64,000 nt of DNA from Iodobacter violaceini. Its GTDB lineage: Bacteria; Pseudomonadota; Gammaproteobacteria; Burkholderiales; Chitinibacteraceae. The notes below the pieces were generated by a model. That model ran no database searches and had not been told where the DNA came from. It was given only the letters and a program-made list of their open reading frames with translations. Both the position numbers and the translations under genes were made by a program. Shown here piece by piece: positions 18,200 to 26,524 of this stretch (the stretch's first letter is position 1; every line of letters starts with the position of its first letter). The stretch is from contig NZ_JAAOLX010000005.1 of NCBI RefSeq assembly GCF_011601265.1, positions 310,001 to 374,000 of the forward strand, given 5' to 3'.

Positions 18200-18667
18200 T
18201 TAGAAAGGAATGTCATCCTCAAAATCGTCAAAGTTTCTCGGAACTGAAGAAGCAGGCGTTGCTGCCGCAGCAGGACGCTGTTGCCGCCCACTACTTTGCT
18301 GGCCATCCACTCCACTGCTGCTATCACCGGAACGACTACCAAGCATTTTCATTTCATCGGCAATAATTTCAGTTGTATAGCGATCTTGCCCTGTGGTTTT
18401 GTCTTGCCATTTACGGGTTTGCAAACGCCCCTCCAGGTACACGGAAGAACCTTTTTTTAGAAACTGGCCAGCAACTTCGGCCAAGCGCCCATACATAGTG
18501 ATGTTATGCCATTCGGTTTTTTCTTGCTTTTGCCCGGTGGCTTTATCTTTCCAACTTTCGGTGGTCGCAATACTGAAGTTACACACTGCACCACCCGATG
18601 GCAGAAAACGATTTTCAGGATCTTTACCTAAATTTCCAATCAGAATTACTTTATTAAGAGAAGCCAT
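18200..18667 (-). CDS. ssb: Single-stranded DNA-binding protein
   Basis: 155 residues. The N-terminal OB fold (about 1-110) is canonical: [18 protein letters not shown], then [11 protein letters not shown] and [16 protein letters not shown] Ser/Gly/Gln-rich linker follows, and the C-terminal tip reads DFEDDIPF, the conserved partner-binding tail. It coats single-stranded DNA and recruits replication and recombination proteins. Position downstream of bet and exo mirrors the ssb/bet/exo module of SXT/R391-type elements. Confidence 0.97.
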   Translation of the reverse strand: MASLNKVILIGNLGKDPENRFLPSGGAVCNFSIATTESWKDKATGQKQEKTEWHNITMYGRLAEVAGQFLKKGSSVYLEGRLQTRKWQDKTTGQDRYTTEIIADEMKMLGSRSGDSSSGVDGQQSSGRQQRPAAAATPASSVPRNFDDFEDDIPF

Positions 18668-18700
18668 GATTACAATCCTTGAATGTTTTATGTTTGCAAA

Positions 18701-19564
18701 TCAGCATTTAATAATTAAATACTGCTGCATGAATGAATTAACGTTTTTAACAACAAGGCTGCCGTCAGTCGATTTAATATTTTTCTTAATAACAACAGGA
18801 ATTCTCCCGTTTTTAGAAAGAGAAATTTTATCACCTACTTTTGCGCCTGACTTTTCCAATGCCCGTTCAAGATCAACGCCCCAAATTTCACGGCCATTAA
18901 TTTTCAAGAAAAAAGAATCAGACTCTTCTGGATTGTGTTTATAACAATCCCCGCCAAAAGATTCTAAAGTTCCTCGACGAACAAATGTCGATTCACTGTG
19001 ATTAGAAGTTTCAGCTACAGCGGGGATCTCATTCACAGTTTCAGCAACTTCATCCTGTCTTCCTGAATAACTCTCTGGCATTTTTTTAATCGTTTCATTA
19101 AGGGGTAAGACAATAACCGGCTCAGGCAGTGTAGGATCAGGCTTGCCATCCAACATTGCATAGACTTGCTCTAATGAAAACCACTTAATAACTTTTTCTG
19201 TTATTAAAGCAGTCACTTCAATCACACCCATATCGTGTTTTTCGGACAAGTTATATTTTTTTTGAACAAAGTCATCGCACAATAAAGTGCGTCGAATTGC
19301 CGTAGTGGAAACCTCCATTTGCAAGGTCATTCCCTCCTGGATCCAAACGTTAAAAAAGTTTGTTCCATCAAAAATATTTGATTTATTACTATGGCGATCT
19401 TCCTCGTTAAAATAATAACGAGGCAACTCAACACGATGACGAAGAGTTGAAGGTTTAGGCTCTAATACTTCAGGAGCAGTCGTTTTGGCAGGTGTTTCCG
19501 CTACAAATAAATTACGAAAAAATTCTGCTGGATTTACGATAAGCATAAAAAGGTTAGATTTCAT
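18701..19564 (-). CDS. Hypothetical protein with C-terminal mobile-element domain
   Basis: Start at 19564 (MKSNLFMLIV) is preferred over 19576; about 287 residues. The middle is disordered. The C-terminal segment reads FFLKINGREIWGVDLERALE then SGAKVGDKISLSKNG. This resembles a small beta domain attached to many conjugation proteins and polyvalent proteins. Lies between ssb and two unknown genes of the recombination operon. Confidence 0.5.
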   Translation of the reverse strand: MKSNLFMLIVNPAEFFRNLFVAETPAKTTAPEVLEPKPSTLRHRVELPRYYFNEEDRHSNKSNIFDGTNFFNVWIQEGMTLQMEVSTTAIRRTLLCDDFVQKKYNLSEKHDMGVIEVTALITEKVIKWFSLEQVYAMLDGKPDPTLPEPVIVLPLNETIKKMPESYSGRQDEVAETVNEIPAVAETSNHSESTFVRRGTLESFGGDCYKHNPEESDSFFLKINGREIWGVDLERALEKSGAKVGDKISLSKNGRIPVVIKKNIKSTDGSLVVKNVNSFMQQYLIIKC

Positions 19565-19608
19565 GATAAATTCCAAAATAGAAGTATTTAATAAGGGAGT
19601 GCCGTAGA

Positions 19609-20067
19609 TTAAAATTCAACAGAAAGCGAAATACCTTTTCGACAATCTAAATCTGCGTAACCACACCATGTTTTAAAGTCAGAATTTGGATCATAAATCC
19701 AATCCAAAATTTCAGACTGACAAATCAAATCACCACTTTTTAGCAGTGAAAAAGTATGTTTTAAATATTTAATTGAAAGCTTATGAATATCATCCTTGAA
19801 GTAATGACAAACAAAGTTCCTATAAAAATCGACATCATGTGAGGGCTGATTATGCGAATGATGGTATTTATTCATTGCATCAACCCACATATCTAAATCG
19901 CTTGTCGGGTCAATAAACCAAATAAGCGTTTCATGAAACAGTTTTCCTTTTCTTATCGCGAAATGCAAATTTCTCATTGATTCCACAATAAGCGCCTCAG
20001 CCAGCTGTCCTCTACTATTTTCAGAAAATGTAATATCCTGAAAAATGATTTGCTTCTCGCGCATCAT
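19609..20067 (-). CDS. Hypothetical protein (152 aa)
   Basis: Contains two copies of a short motif, WFIDPTSDLDMWVDAM (about residues 50-65) and DWIYDPNSDFKTWCGY (about 122-137), suggesting internal duplication. Soluble. Not recognised. Confidence 0.5.
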   Translation of the reverse strand: MMREKQIIFQDITFSENSRGQLAEALIVESMRNLHFAIRKGKLFHETLIWFIDPTSDLDMWVDAMNKYHHSHNQPSHDVDFYRNFVCHYFKDDIHKLSIKYLKHTFSLLKSGDLICQSEILDWIYDPNSDFKTWCGYADLDCRKGISLSVEF

Positions 20068-20079
20068 GATTTGTCTCCA

Positions 20080-20364
20080 TTAAATCAAACGAGGTTGTAT
20101 TAATGAATCATATGAATCACTAAGCTGAGAGAGTGGAACAGGTTTAAATTCAATTGCATCGTAATATAACTTACGATTTGGTAGCGTATGAGACGAAACA
20201 ATTGCGGTTTCATCTTTACTCCCAAAAAAAAGAATAATTTCATTCTTTTCTACAATATCTATTCTTGCCTTATGAATAACAGGGTGCTCTAAAGTCCACG
20301 TATAAAGCCGCTTACACACATTGGCCATACGTGCTTCAAAACCTTCAGGTACTTGAACAGCCAT
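20080..20364 (-). CDS. Hypothetical protein (94 aa) preceded by structured leader
   Basis: Start at 20364 (MAVQVPEGFEARMANVCKRL) has AAAGG about eight bases upstream; the longer frame would read through the leader RNA. Small alpha/beta protein, unknown function. Its leader shares a structured RNA motif with the primase leader 13 kb away. Confidence 0.6.
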   Translation of the reverse strand: MAVQVPEGFEARMANVCKRLYTWTLEHPVIHKARIDIVEKNEIILFFGSKDETAIVSSHTLPNRKLYYDAIEFKPVPLSQLSDSYDSLIQPRLI

Positions 20365-20387
20365 GATGTTTACCTTTATAAAAAAGA

Positions 20388-20558
20388 CAACACCACGCCG
20401 CAACGGGTGGTGTGCCCGTTGGGGTTGGATATAACTGAGCAGAAAAATACTGCCCCTACTGCGTTTCTTCCGACGTTCAGGTCGCGCCCTCAATAAATTG
20501 AGCAAAGGAAGAATCTATTTTTCTAAAAAGCCACGAATATAGTTTTTTAGAAAAATCA
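20388..20558 (-). ncRNA. Structured leader RNA motif, copy 1
   Basis: On the minus strand: a stem TTTTTCT/AGAAAAA; then TTCTTCC paired with GGAAGAA enclosing a hairpin CTCAA/TTGAG and the invariant GCGACCTGAACGTC; then GGGGCAG/CTGCTC; then CAACGGG/CCCGTTG whose loop ACACCA can pair with the downstream TGGTGT as a pseudoknot. Copy 2 before the primase keeps each helix with different bases in several pairs. It ends about 24 bases before the 94-aa gene. Confidence 0.65.
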
Positions 20559-20574
20559 CCCCCTACGGGGTGAT
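20547..20574 (-). terminator. Intrinsic terminator after bet
   Basis: ATCACCCC/GGGGTGAT stem followed by TTTTTC on the minus strand, 16 bases after the bet stop. The T-run overlaps the first helix of the leader motif. Confidence 0.8.
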
Positions 20575-20589
20575 TAGATAAAACTGATA

Positions 20590-21567
20590 TCAAGCAAAAT
20601 TAGAAAGTTTTCTTTTAAACTCTTCTTTTGCTTTTCCTTGATAAGACGATGGAATTGATTTAATACTTGAATTTATGATTTTAGTAGCTTCTTCTCTTGA
20701 AGCAGCTACGTTTAACCTCACCATAAAATCATTAAATATCTCTTCTGGATCATTACTTTCAGGAGCACCAGCATCAGGTTTTTTATTGCCTTCAGGCTGG
20801 TTCACAGGTGCAGCATCTTTCTTTGCATCGGGCTTTGTACGGTTCCGCAGAATATCTGCGGCACTCGCTTTAGGTTTAAGCTCGCCTTCTTCCCCTGCCG
20901 GAACATGAGAGAACTCGCCTTCAATCGCCTTCCCATCTGCTTCCTCTGCGGTAACATCCGCGCAGCACTCGGGAAACCCCTTGCGTAACGCTGCCGCTTC
21001 AGCACACTTATCAGCCTGGCCATATGGCCGACTCATCCATGTGTCATTAGGCCGTTCGGATTTTGAGAGCTTTGCATAAATCTCCATCCAAAATAATTTA
21101 GCTGGAAATTCGGCAACGCCCCCATTTACTGAGCGCTTAGCAACTACTTTCACCCATTCAGGGTGAACAAGCGTTCTTGCTGGATATACCTTCTCTTCCC
21201 AATCACCTTTAGCATTCATAAAATTAGCTTTATGCTCTGGGAATGTCGTCGAAATTGGCGGGCCATATTCTGTATCACTTAACCCTAAATATGTCCCAGT
21301 CCTTGTTGCATTAATTCGATGCAATGCAATACCAGGCATCACAACATCACGAAAAACTGACGCAACAGAACCATTTGCCGAACGTACTTTCGTATACATC
21401 GGAACTAAATACACAACACGAGAAAGAATATCTAAATTACGAGCTTGGCAATATGCCACGGCCATTCGTATTGCTTCATCTGTTGCCCCAGGGAAAACTG
21501 TATCCTGAAGTGTTTTAAAAAGAACGGGAGATAAATTTAACTCCGCTAATTCTGATTTTGCGGTCAT
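20590..21567 (-). CDS. bet: Bet/RecT-family single-strand annealing recombinase
   Basis: 325 residues. The N-terminal about 200 residues match phage lambda Bet-type recombinases (KTLQDTVFPGATDEAIRMAV, YCQARNLDIL, then TRTGTYLGLSD and GQADKCAEAAALRKGFPE). The C-terminal third is a low-complexity Lys/Pro/Glu linker and a small helical tail. Bet anneals complementary single strands produced by its partner exonuclease. It overlaps by one base the small membrane gene upstream and is followed by a terminator. Confidence 0.93.
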   Translation of the reverse strand: MTAKSELAELNLSPVLFKTLQDTVFPGATDEAIRMAVAYCQARNLDILSRVVYLVPMYTKVRSANGSVASVFRDVVMPGIALHRINATRTGTYLGLSDTEYGPPISTTFPEHKANFMNAKGDWEEKVYPARTLVHPEWVKVVAKRSVNGGVAEFPAKLFWMEIYAKLSKSERPNDTWMSRPYGQADKCAEAAALRKGFPECCADVTAEEADGKAIEGEFSHVPAGEEGELKPKASAADILRNRTKPDAKKDAAPVNQPEGNKKPDAGAPESNDPEEIFNDFMVRLNVAASREEATKIINSSIKSIPSSYQGKAKEEFKRKLSNFA

Positions 21568-21722
21568 TATTTATTCCTCTTTGTATTAAAAAACAATCGA
21601 GTATTTTGTTTTCTCTCTTTTGTTTTTTGCCGGTGTTCATGAATGAATCCACCAATCACCATTGGCAACAAAAAAAGACAAAGACAACCTATATATACTG
21701 TCAATTCATCAGAAAGATTCAT
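21567..21722 (-). CDS. Small membrane protein (51 aa)
   Basis: Start at 21722 (MNLSDELTVYIG) with CGGAG about six bases upstream. One transmembrane helix (YIGCLCLFLLPMVIGGFI) followed by a basic tail. Located between exo and bet and sharing a base with the bet start. Confidence 0.5.
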   Translation of the reverse strand: MNLSDELTVYIGCLCLFLLPMVIGGFIHEHRQKTKERKQNTRLFFNTKRNK

Positions 21723-21786
21723 GGATGACTCCGTAAATAGCAGCCACCCAGCGCGGGTGGCCCGCAATGGGATGAGTAAATAAAAA

Positions 21787-22746
21787 TTAACCTATTTTTT
21801 TACGACGTGTTGTTGGAGCTAATGAAATTAGTCCTTCCAAGCTTTTAATATTGCGTGGAGTCGTAGGCCAATGGTTTGTGAGTTGACTTTGCTTAATCTG
21901 TTGCAATGCTGATTTATACTTATCCCGACCCTGCTCTATATAGCTAGAATCGACTTCGTACATATAAACAGCATGTGGGGCTTCTTTATGGACCACCGCA
22001 AAAATAAACGGAGGTACTTCGCCTGTAATTGCTTCTACACCATCAACATACATCGCTGCTTGCATGTCATAACCTTTATCATCAGCTTCATAACGAAACC
22101 GATGTGGCCGAGGATCCGCTGCAGTTTTAGGATCAACAATAATGTGCCCAAGCTCTGGGTTCATCATGTCAATCCTTCCCTTTAACCACATACCTGTATC
22201 TACATCTTGCCAATACATTGATTGCTCAAATACAGAGCCCTCACGTATTGCTTCAAAAACAGGGTTGGTTTGCAACGCGATTTGCATTCCAGAAATTAAT
22301 CCCCAATCCTCGAGAGAAATAACTTCCTTCTTACCAATAAGCTGCTCCCTTCTTTGATCCCAAGTCTGAAAATATGGGTCCACTTCAAGGATACGATCAA
22401 TTAAATCTGCCTTTGCTCCCGATATAGCTAAACCAGCATCTTTGCAGCGCTGTTTTAACTCCTCAGCAGAATTAGCATATCCATTGGGTCGTTCAGGCTC
22501 TTGGCAATATTGATCAGCAAATTTTAGAGGCTCTAAAACCGCCTTGTGAAATGCCGATCCGAACGCCATGGCTGGTGTTCGTTTTTTTGATGTATTGGAA
22601 TCCCATTTATGCTTGAGATATGCGGTTCCCCATTGCTCCACAATCAACAAATCGCTTCTGCTTAACGCACGGCAATCTGAGTGATAAAGATCTTCGGGTG
22701 AATCAAAGAAACCCGCCTTGAGAGGGGGAAGGTCGTTTAGGTTCAT
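21787..22746 (-). CDS. RecE/Exo8-like PD-(D/E)XK exonuclease
   Basis: 319 residues. Nuclease motifs are visible: helix GSAFHKAVLEP, then KGRIDMMNPELGHIIVDPKT (Asp and D-x-K), then YDMQAAMYVDGV with the Gln of RecB-type nucleases. A SAP-like insertion (ELKQRCKDAGLAISGAKADL) lies about residues 98-120. It would resect double-stranded ends to give single strands for Bet. The leader between 22747 and 22809 holds a GGGGC/GGCCCC hairpin without a T-run. Confidence 0.88.
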   Translation of the reverse strand: MNLNDLPPLKAGFFDSPEDLYHSDCRALSRSDLLIVEQWGTAYLKHKWDSNTSKKRTPAMAFGSAFHKAVLEPLKFADQYCQEPERPNGYANSAEELKQRCKDAGLAISGAKADLIDRILEVDPYFQTWDQRREQLIGKKEVISLEDWGLISGMQIALQTNPVFEAIREGSVFEQSMYWQDVDTGMWLKGRIDMMNPELGHIIVDPKTAADPRPHRFRYEADDKGYDMQAAMYVDGVEAITGEVPPFIFAVVHKEAPHAVYMYEVDSSYIEQGRDKYKSALQQIKQSQLTNHWPTTPRNIKSLEGLISLAPTTRRKKIG

Positions 22747-22809
22747 AAAATTTCCTATGAGCTAACGAGGTTCCGCCCAAAGGGGCCGGAGCCCCAAAGA
22801 GGGTTGGTT

Positions 22810-22941
22810 TTACTCGCCTGTTGCTTGGGCGATTGCTTGTTCATGCTTTAACTTTGCAGCTGCAACAGCGCTCGTTGCGCCTTGTGCAAAATATGAAAAC
22901 GATGCAACGGTAATGGCTGCAATAACAAATAATTTTTTCAT
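22810..22941 (-). CDS. Small exported peptide (43 aa)
   Basis: ATG at 22941 with AGGTGG upstream. The product starts MKKLFVIAAITVASFSYFAQ, a clear signal peptide, followed by about 20 Ala/Lys-rich residues (AVAAAKLKHEQAIAQATGE). Mature peptide would be very short and helical. Lies at the head of the exo/bet/ssb operon. Confidence 0.6.
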   Translation of the reverse strand: MKKLFVIAAITVASFSYFAQGATSAVAAAKLKHEQAIAQATGE

Positions 22942-23069
22942 GATGGACATCCACCTTGGCTGGAAGGGATATTAAAAAATATTCTCCACGGCCAGCTGCA
23001 CGGGAGAAATGTGCACCCGCACGGAAAAACTAAAACTTACCAATCAAATTGGCATGATTTGACTTTTAA

Positions 23070-23159
23070 TTAAGCCTTTTCAACTTGGAAACATACCCAA
23101 CCAGTTCCTTGAAAACGCTCTGTTAGTTTTGACCCATTTAGAACGATCGTTCTTTGCAT
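23070..23159 (-). CDS. Very small protein (29 aa)
   Basis: MQRTIVLNGSKLTERFQGTG plus nine residues, with GAGG seven bases before the ATG and a complete stop. Beta-like composition. First possible gene of the recombination operon, immediately after a terminator. Confidence 0.5.
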   Translation of the reverse strand: MQRTIVLNGSKLTERFQGTGWVCFQVEKA

Positions 23160-23182
23160 GATTAAACCTCTATCGTGAAGAT

Positions 23183-23218
23183 GAAAAAAAATGCGCATCA
23201 CGAATGTGAATGCGCATT
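23183..23218 (-). terminator. Intrinsic terminator
   Basis: AATGCGCAT/ATGCGCATT stem with a T-run of eight on the minus strand. Separates the noncoding RNA unit from the recombination operon. Confidence 0.8.
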
Positions 23219-23345
23219 ATTGGAATACCCTTGAATCAACAAGGGCTGGTTTTCAGTACTCGCGTGAAGCAAGCACTGGAATTAGAGGCCAGGCTGCAAG
23301 AACAAGGTTCTCGGCAGCCAGGCGGATGCTCTCATGACGACACGC

Positions 23346-23681
23346 AAAAAAAATCACCGGGAGATTAGTGCAATCCGGGTGATGTTTAATGCGCAATGTG
23401 CGATGAGAGTGGGTTTCGTGGCCGCAGGCGGTCTTAAGCGAAACAGGACGTGCCAAAGCCATCCAAGTGCATCAAAAATGCGTAGGGATGGTCTTACTTG
23501 GTTAGAAGGGAGTGCCGAGGTAAAGCGGCAAGGATCAGGTTGAAATCACACATCTTTACCAAAGATGTCGAACTTGCAGAAAAAGCAAGATTTTGAGTAG
23601 GGACTACAGGGAGTCCTTCTGTGTGTCTATCCGTGTTCAGCTCGCACGTCGTTGAAAAACGATAAAGATAGTGAGGTATGA
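23346..23681 (-). ncRNA. Candidate structured noncoding RNA, copy 1 (about 335 nt)
   Basis: No reading frame is conserved between the two copies. Helices visible on the minus strand: GGACT/AGTCC, CTTGC/GCAAG, ACATCTTT/AAAGATGT, CCATCC...GGATGG enclosing GCAT/ATGC, and GTTTCG/CGAAAC enclosing CCGC/GCGG. The 3' terminator pairs ATCACC with GGTGAT and ends in eight T. The promoter upstream is TTGACA-N18-TAATGT. I do not recognise the RNA class; it lacks the marks of tmRNA, RNase P, 6S and SRP RNA. Confidence 0.7.
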
Positions 23682-23687
23682 GTTCCA

Positions 23688-23717
23688 ACATTAGCCAATA
23701 CTGGCTGAGCTTGTCAA
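23688..23717 (-). promoter_or_regulatory. Sigma70-type promoter of noncoding RNA copy 1
   Basis: TTGACA at 23717-23712 and TAATGT at 23693-23688 with 18 bases between. Same boxes and spacing occur in copy 2. A second TTGACA lies just upstream (CTTGACAAG repeated). Confidence 0.7.
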
Positions 23718-23725
23718 GCAACTTG

Positions 23726-24658
23726 TCAAGCTTGCGTTTTTCGAGCTTTAAATACCGCGGATTGATTGCTATCAGTCATTTCTAACTCAATACGGCGATT
23801 CTGGCTTCTACCCTCTTCGCTCTCATTGCTGGCAATATAATCGAATCGTGCTTTGCTAAGCATCCGAATTTTAGACGCATGAACGCCTCGCTTAATCAAA
23901 AAACTTCTCGCCTCAATAACTCGATTAAGGGCAGCGGCCTCACTTTCAGAGTTGTCACCACGTCCCCGCAGTATAATTCGCTTCGATTTATTAGACTTCC
24001 AATTACTGACAATTTGCAGTAAAGCCGCTTCATTATCTTCTGCGATCTGAGTTTCATTTGCCCCAAAGTTGACTTTCACCACACCCACCTCACTAGAGGT
24101 AAAATTTGCATCCATTACAGAAGTTGAAGAGCTTGGAGCTTGCGCCAGCGCGGGCAAAATCCCACCTTGATCATTTACAGCCTGCACAGGCACCTTGCGA
24201 AATCCCACCGCTTTCGCTTTTTCATATGCGACCATTGCCTTAGCTAGCCCTTTAGATGGCCCTGAACTCGCCACCTGAACATCAGCCGCTTTGTTTGCCT
24301 GGCTCATGATCATTTCTGCATCAATGGTCCCTCCCCCAGTTGACCGCCCCTCATAGTGAAAAACTTCTGATCGCCCACCCTCACCAGCCAAGATATAGTG
24401 ATTTGCAGAGCCTGAAACAACAGCCACATTTCCCACTAATTCAAAAGGTACAGGCTTTGTGCTTTGGCCATCGACAACAAAGATTGCAGGCAAAGAACCT
24501 TCCGAAAGGACAAAATGAGTACTGCCATTTTCTTGATAAACTAACTTTGGGGCTGCTCGCTGATCACCAGAAACAACAAAGCTTGAGTCGGCCAGTGCAG
24601 CGGCTGATATAACAAGCAAAGCAGAGCAAACAGCGATTTGGCATAGGTTTTTTTGCAT
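23726..24658 (-). CDS. OmpA-family protein with VirB9/TrbG-like N-terminal domain
   Basis: About 310 residues from the ATG at 24658, with a Sec signal peptide ending near ALA-DS. Residues about 30-100 (APKLVYQENGSTHFVLSEGS, LPAIFVVDG) resemble the beta-sandwich of VirB9/TraK/CagX outer-membrane secretin-complex proteins. The C-terminal domain is OmpA-like peptidoglycan-binding, ending GRSQNRRIELEM. This would link an outer-membrane assembly to peptidoglycan. It is next to a peptidoglycan peptidase, consistent with a cell-envelope role in transfer. The VirB9 similarity is inference. Confidence 0.65.
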   Translation of the reverse strand: MQKNLCQIAVCSALLVISAAALADSSFVVSGDQRAAPKLVYQENGSTHFVLSEGSLPAIFVVDGQSTKPVPFELVGNVAVVSGSANHYILAGEGGRSEVFHYEGRSTGGGTIDAEMIMSQANKAADVQVASSGPSKGLAKAMVAYEKAKAVGFRKVPVQAVNDQGGILPALAQAPSSSTSVMDANFTSSEVGVVKVNFGANETQIAEDNEAALLQIVSNWKSNKSKRIILRGRGDNSESEAAALNRVIEARSFLIKRGVHASKIRMLSKARFDYIASNESEEGRSQNRRIELEMTDSNQSAVFKARKTQA

Positions 24659-24684
24659 CTTCCACAATCCTTGTTAGTGGCTTA

Positions 24685-25227
24685 TTAGCCTTTCCAGAAT
24701 CGGCGGCGGCCAATATCAATATGAATAAATTTACTCCCAGGGTAATAACCAACGCCCCCTGCTTTGAAGTAATTCGCTACATTAAACAAATCAGGAAGAG
24801 GGACGCGCTCATAACGCAAGTCTGCCGCTGCTCCATAAATATGGAGGCTTTGTTTAGCTGCATTTTCTAGGGAGTTATTGGTTTTAACTGTTCGATGCCC
24901 TGATAGCAAAATACCAGGCTGGCGGCGATAGTATGTAGCAACTGTTTCTTGCATTGCCCACCATAAATTCAACAAGCCGGGCTGCATCAAAATAGTTTGG
25001 TTTTGCCGGATATCTCGCATAATCCGACAAATTTTCATGTAGCCATCTTTTTGAATTTGCCCATCAGCCCAAAAAGTTTCTTTTATCTGCTCACCGCTCT
25101 CAGGTCGAGTCAACCAAATCGACCGGTCCTGAGTCCAAAACTTCTGTGTTGGTGACGCCTGACTTTGAAGAGGACTAGCAAGCAAAATCACCCCTGCTCC
25201 TTGCTGTAGAAATGCTCGCCTATCCAT
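24685..25227 (-). CDS. M15/DUF882 (MepK-like) peptidoglycan endopeptidase
   Basis: Start at 25227 (MDRRAFLQQGAGVILLAS), a twin-arginine-type export signal. The zinc motifs are intact: SLHIYGAAADLRY (His and Asp) and FIHIDIGRRR (H-x-D). About 180 residues, the usual length of YcbK/MepK enzymes, which cleave peptide cross-links in murein. It precedes the OmpA-like gene by 26 bases in the same operon and may open the wall for a transfer channel. Confidence 0.85.
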   Translation of the reverse strand: MDRRAFLQQGAGVILLASPLQSQASPTQKFWTQDRSIWLTRPESGEQIKETFWADGQIQKDGYMKICRIMRDIRQNQTILMQPGLLNLWWAMQETVATYYRRQPGILLSGHRTVKTNNSLENAAKQSLHIYGAAADLRYERVPLPDLFNVANYFKAGGVGYYPGSKFIHIDIGRRRFWKG

Positions 25228-25337
25228 TTTGAACGCCACACGAAAAATATAATTGTCCTCTATTTCTTATGGCTACACATTTATTAAGTCTTCATATTTA
25301 ATACACAGTTAAGCAACAAGAATTATCTTAAACCAAC

Positions 25338-25376
25338 AAAAAAGCTCGGCAGGTTCTCTTGAACCTATCCAAGCTT
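25338..25376 (-). terminator. Intrinsic terminator
   Basis: AAGCT...AGCTT outer and AGGTTC/GAACCT inner stems with a T-run on the minus strand, after the gene at 25439. Confidence 0.75.
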
Positions 25377-25438
25377 TAAATAAGACCGCAAAAAAATAAC
25401 TTTACCAACTAACTAACTTTAATCGTTCTATTCATTAA

Positions 25439-25768
25439 TTACCAAATAGATAAAGAATTCGCAAACAACAAAGAAACTTTATAGACCTTTGCACTCTTGG
25501 CTTTTCCTTCAGCCAAGTGCCCAAGCACATCAACCAACGATCTAGCCTCCTTAACATCTAAACGAACTAAAGGTGAAAGCGTATCCGCAGCAACTTTAAA
25601 CTTTTCTGAAAGTACCAATACTGATTTAACTCGACGATTAGCCTCATAGCCCTCATTAAGCCACGAAGCTAAATAAATAAAATCAGTTTTTCTCCCTGTA
25701 ATTAGATGATCACCAAAAACTACATCATCACCATCTTTATCTACTTGTTTAAAAATTTCAAATGTCAT
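25439..25768 (-). CDS. Hypothetical protein (109 aa)
   Basis: Starts MTFEIFKQVDKDGDDVVFGD. Soluble, mixed alpha/beta, with a repeated LVDVLG helix. Unknown. Confidence 0.5.
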   Translation of the reverse strand: MTFEIFKQVDKDGDDVVFGDHLITGRKTDFIYLASWLNEGYEANRRVKSVLVLSEKFKVAADTLSPLVRLDVKEARSLVDVLGHLAEGKAKSAKVYKVSLLFANSLSIW

Positions 25769-25833
25769 TTTATTATTGCCTTTCTCTCAGTAAACGCAAA
25801 AAAACAATTAAGACGAAGTACTTTACTTACCCA

Positions 25834-26484
25834 CTATTTGCATAGGCTTTCGCATGCGACACCATCCCGATCACGATCTAATTTAGTTCGTCCACACTTT
25901 GTTAAGTACATCTGAGCCTCTGCACATGAGCTCATTTCTTTACAATATTGTTTAACTCCACAGGAGCTTAATGAAGGAGAAGTAGATACAGTTGAACTTG
26001 ACAATTTACTACCATGCCGCCATTCCCATGGTGGAGTAGGTGCAGAATCATTCCAGAGTCCAATGCGTTGGCTCTTAGCTTTTTTTTCAGCTTCACGATA
26101 AACCGAATCATGCCCATATTGCGTATAAAACCAAGCCATCCCCCTTTTGATTTGCTCTAAATTAACATCAACACCATTAACAAAAATCGTTCCAATAGTG
26201 CGCCCATATTTATCAACACTTTCAGTCTTAATGGTTACTGTTTTCCCATAAACTAAATCTGACAATGATTGCTTCGACTTTTGCCCTTGGGGTTGCTTCG
26301 ACTCAGGCGCATCGATTTGAGAAAGTCTTATTTTAATTTGTTTTTTGTCTAATGTAACAACCGAAATAGTATCTCCATCCATTACGCCATAAACCTTAGC
26401 TTGGATTTCAGACGTTTGGGCATAGGCAGATTTCAACAAGACAAACATTAGCAGCATAATTTTTAGCACACTTAATGATCGCAT
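25834..26484 (-). CDS. Secreted thermonuclease (SNase) with Excalibur domain
   Basis: 216 residues. Signal peptide (about 1-22) precedes a staphylococcal-nuclease fold: GVMDGDTISV, IRLSQIDAPES (catalytic Arg and Glu) and DKYGRTIGTI (second Arg). The Cys-rich C-terminus ends KLDRDRDGVACESLC, the Excalibur calcium-binding motif. It would degrade extracellular or periplasmic nucleic acid. Related nucleases occur on many conjugative elements. Confidence 0.92.
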   Translation of the reverse strand: MRSLSVLKIMLLMFVLLKSAYAQTSEIQAKVYGVMDGDTISVVTLDKKQIKIRLSQIDAPESKQPQGQKSKQSLSDLVYGKTVTIKTESVDKYGRTIGTIFVNGVDVNLEQIKRGMAWFYTQYGHDSVYREAEKKAKSQRIGLWNDSAPTPPWEWRHGSKLSSSTVSTSPSLSSCGVKQYCKEMSSCAEAQMYLTKCGRTKLDRDRDGVACESLCK

Positions 26485-26524
26485 ATTTATATAACTCCTT
26501 TGTTTAAACTAAAAAAAATTATAT

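Larger units (their letters stand above)
23236..23717. repeat. Long inverted repeat, left arm
   Basis: About 480 bases that recur, reverse-complemented and roughly nine tenths identical by eye, at 32078-32552. The homology runs from the promoter of the noncoding RNA through its terminator and about 95 bases beyond. Orientation would let recombination invert the 8.4 kb between. Confidence 0.9.

Noticed and set aside
23334-23543. Coding frame across the inverted repeat (and its counterpart at 32249-32509)
   Set aside because: Frames in the two copies differ and are broken at different places, while promoter, helices and terminator are conserved, which fits an RNA gene.
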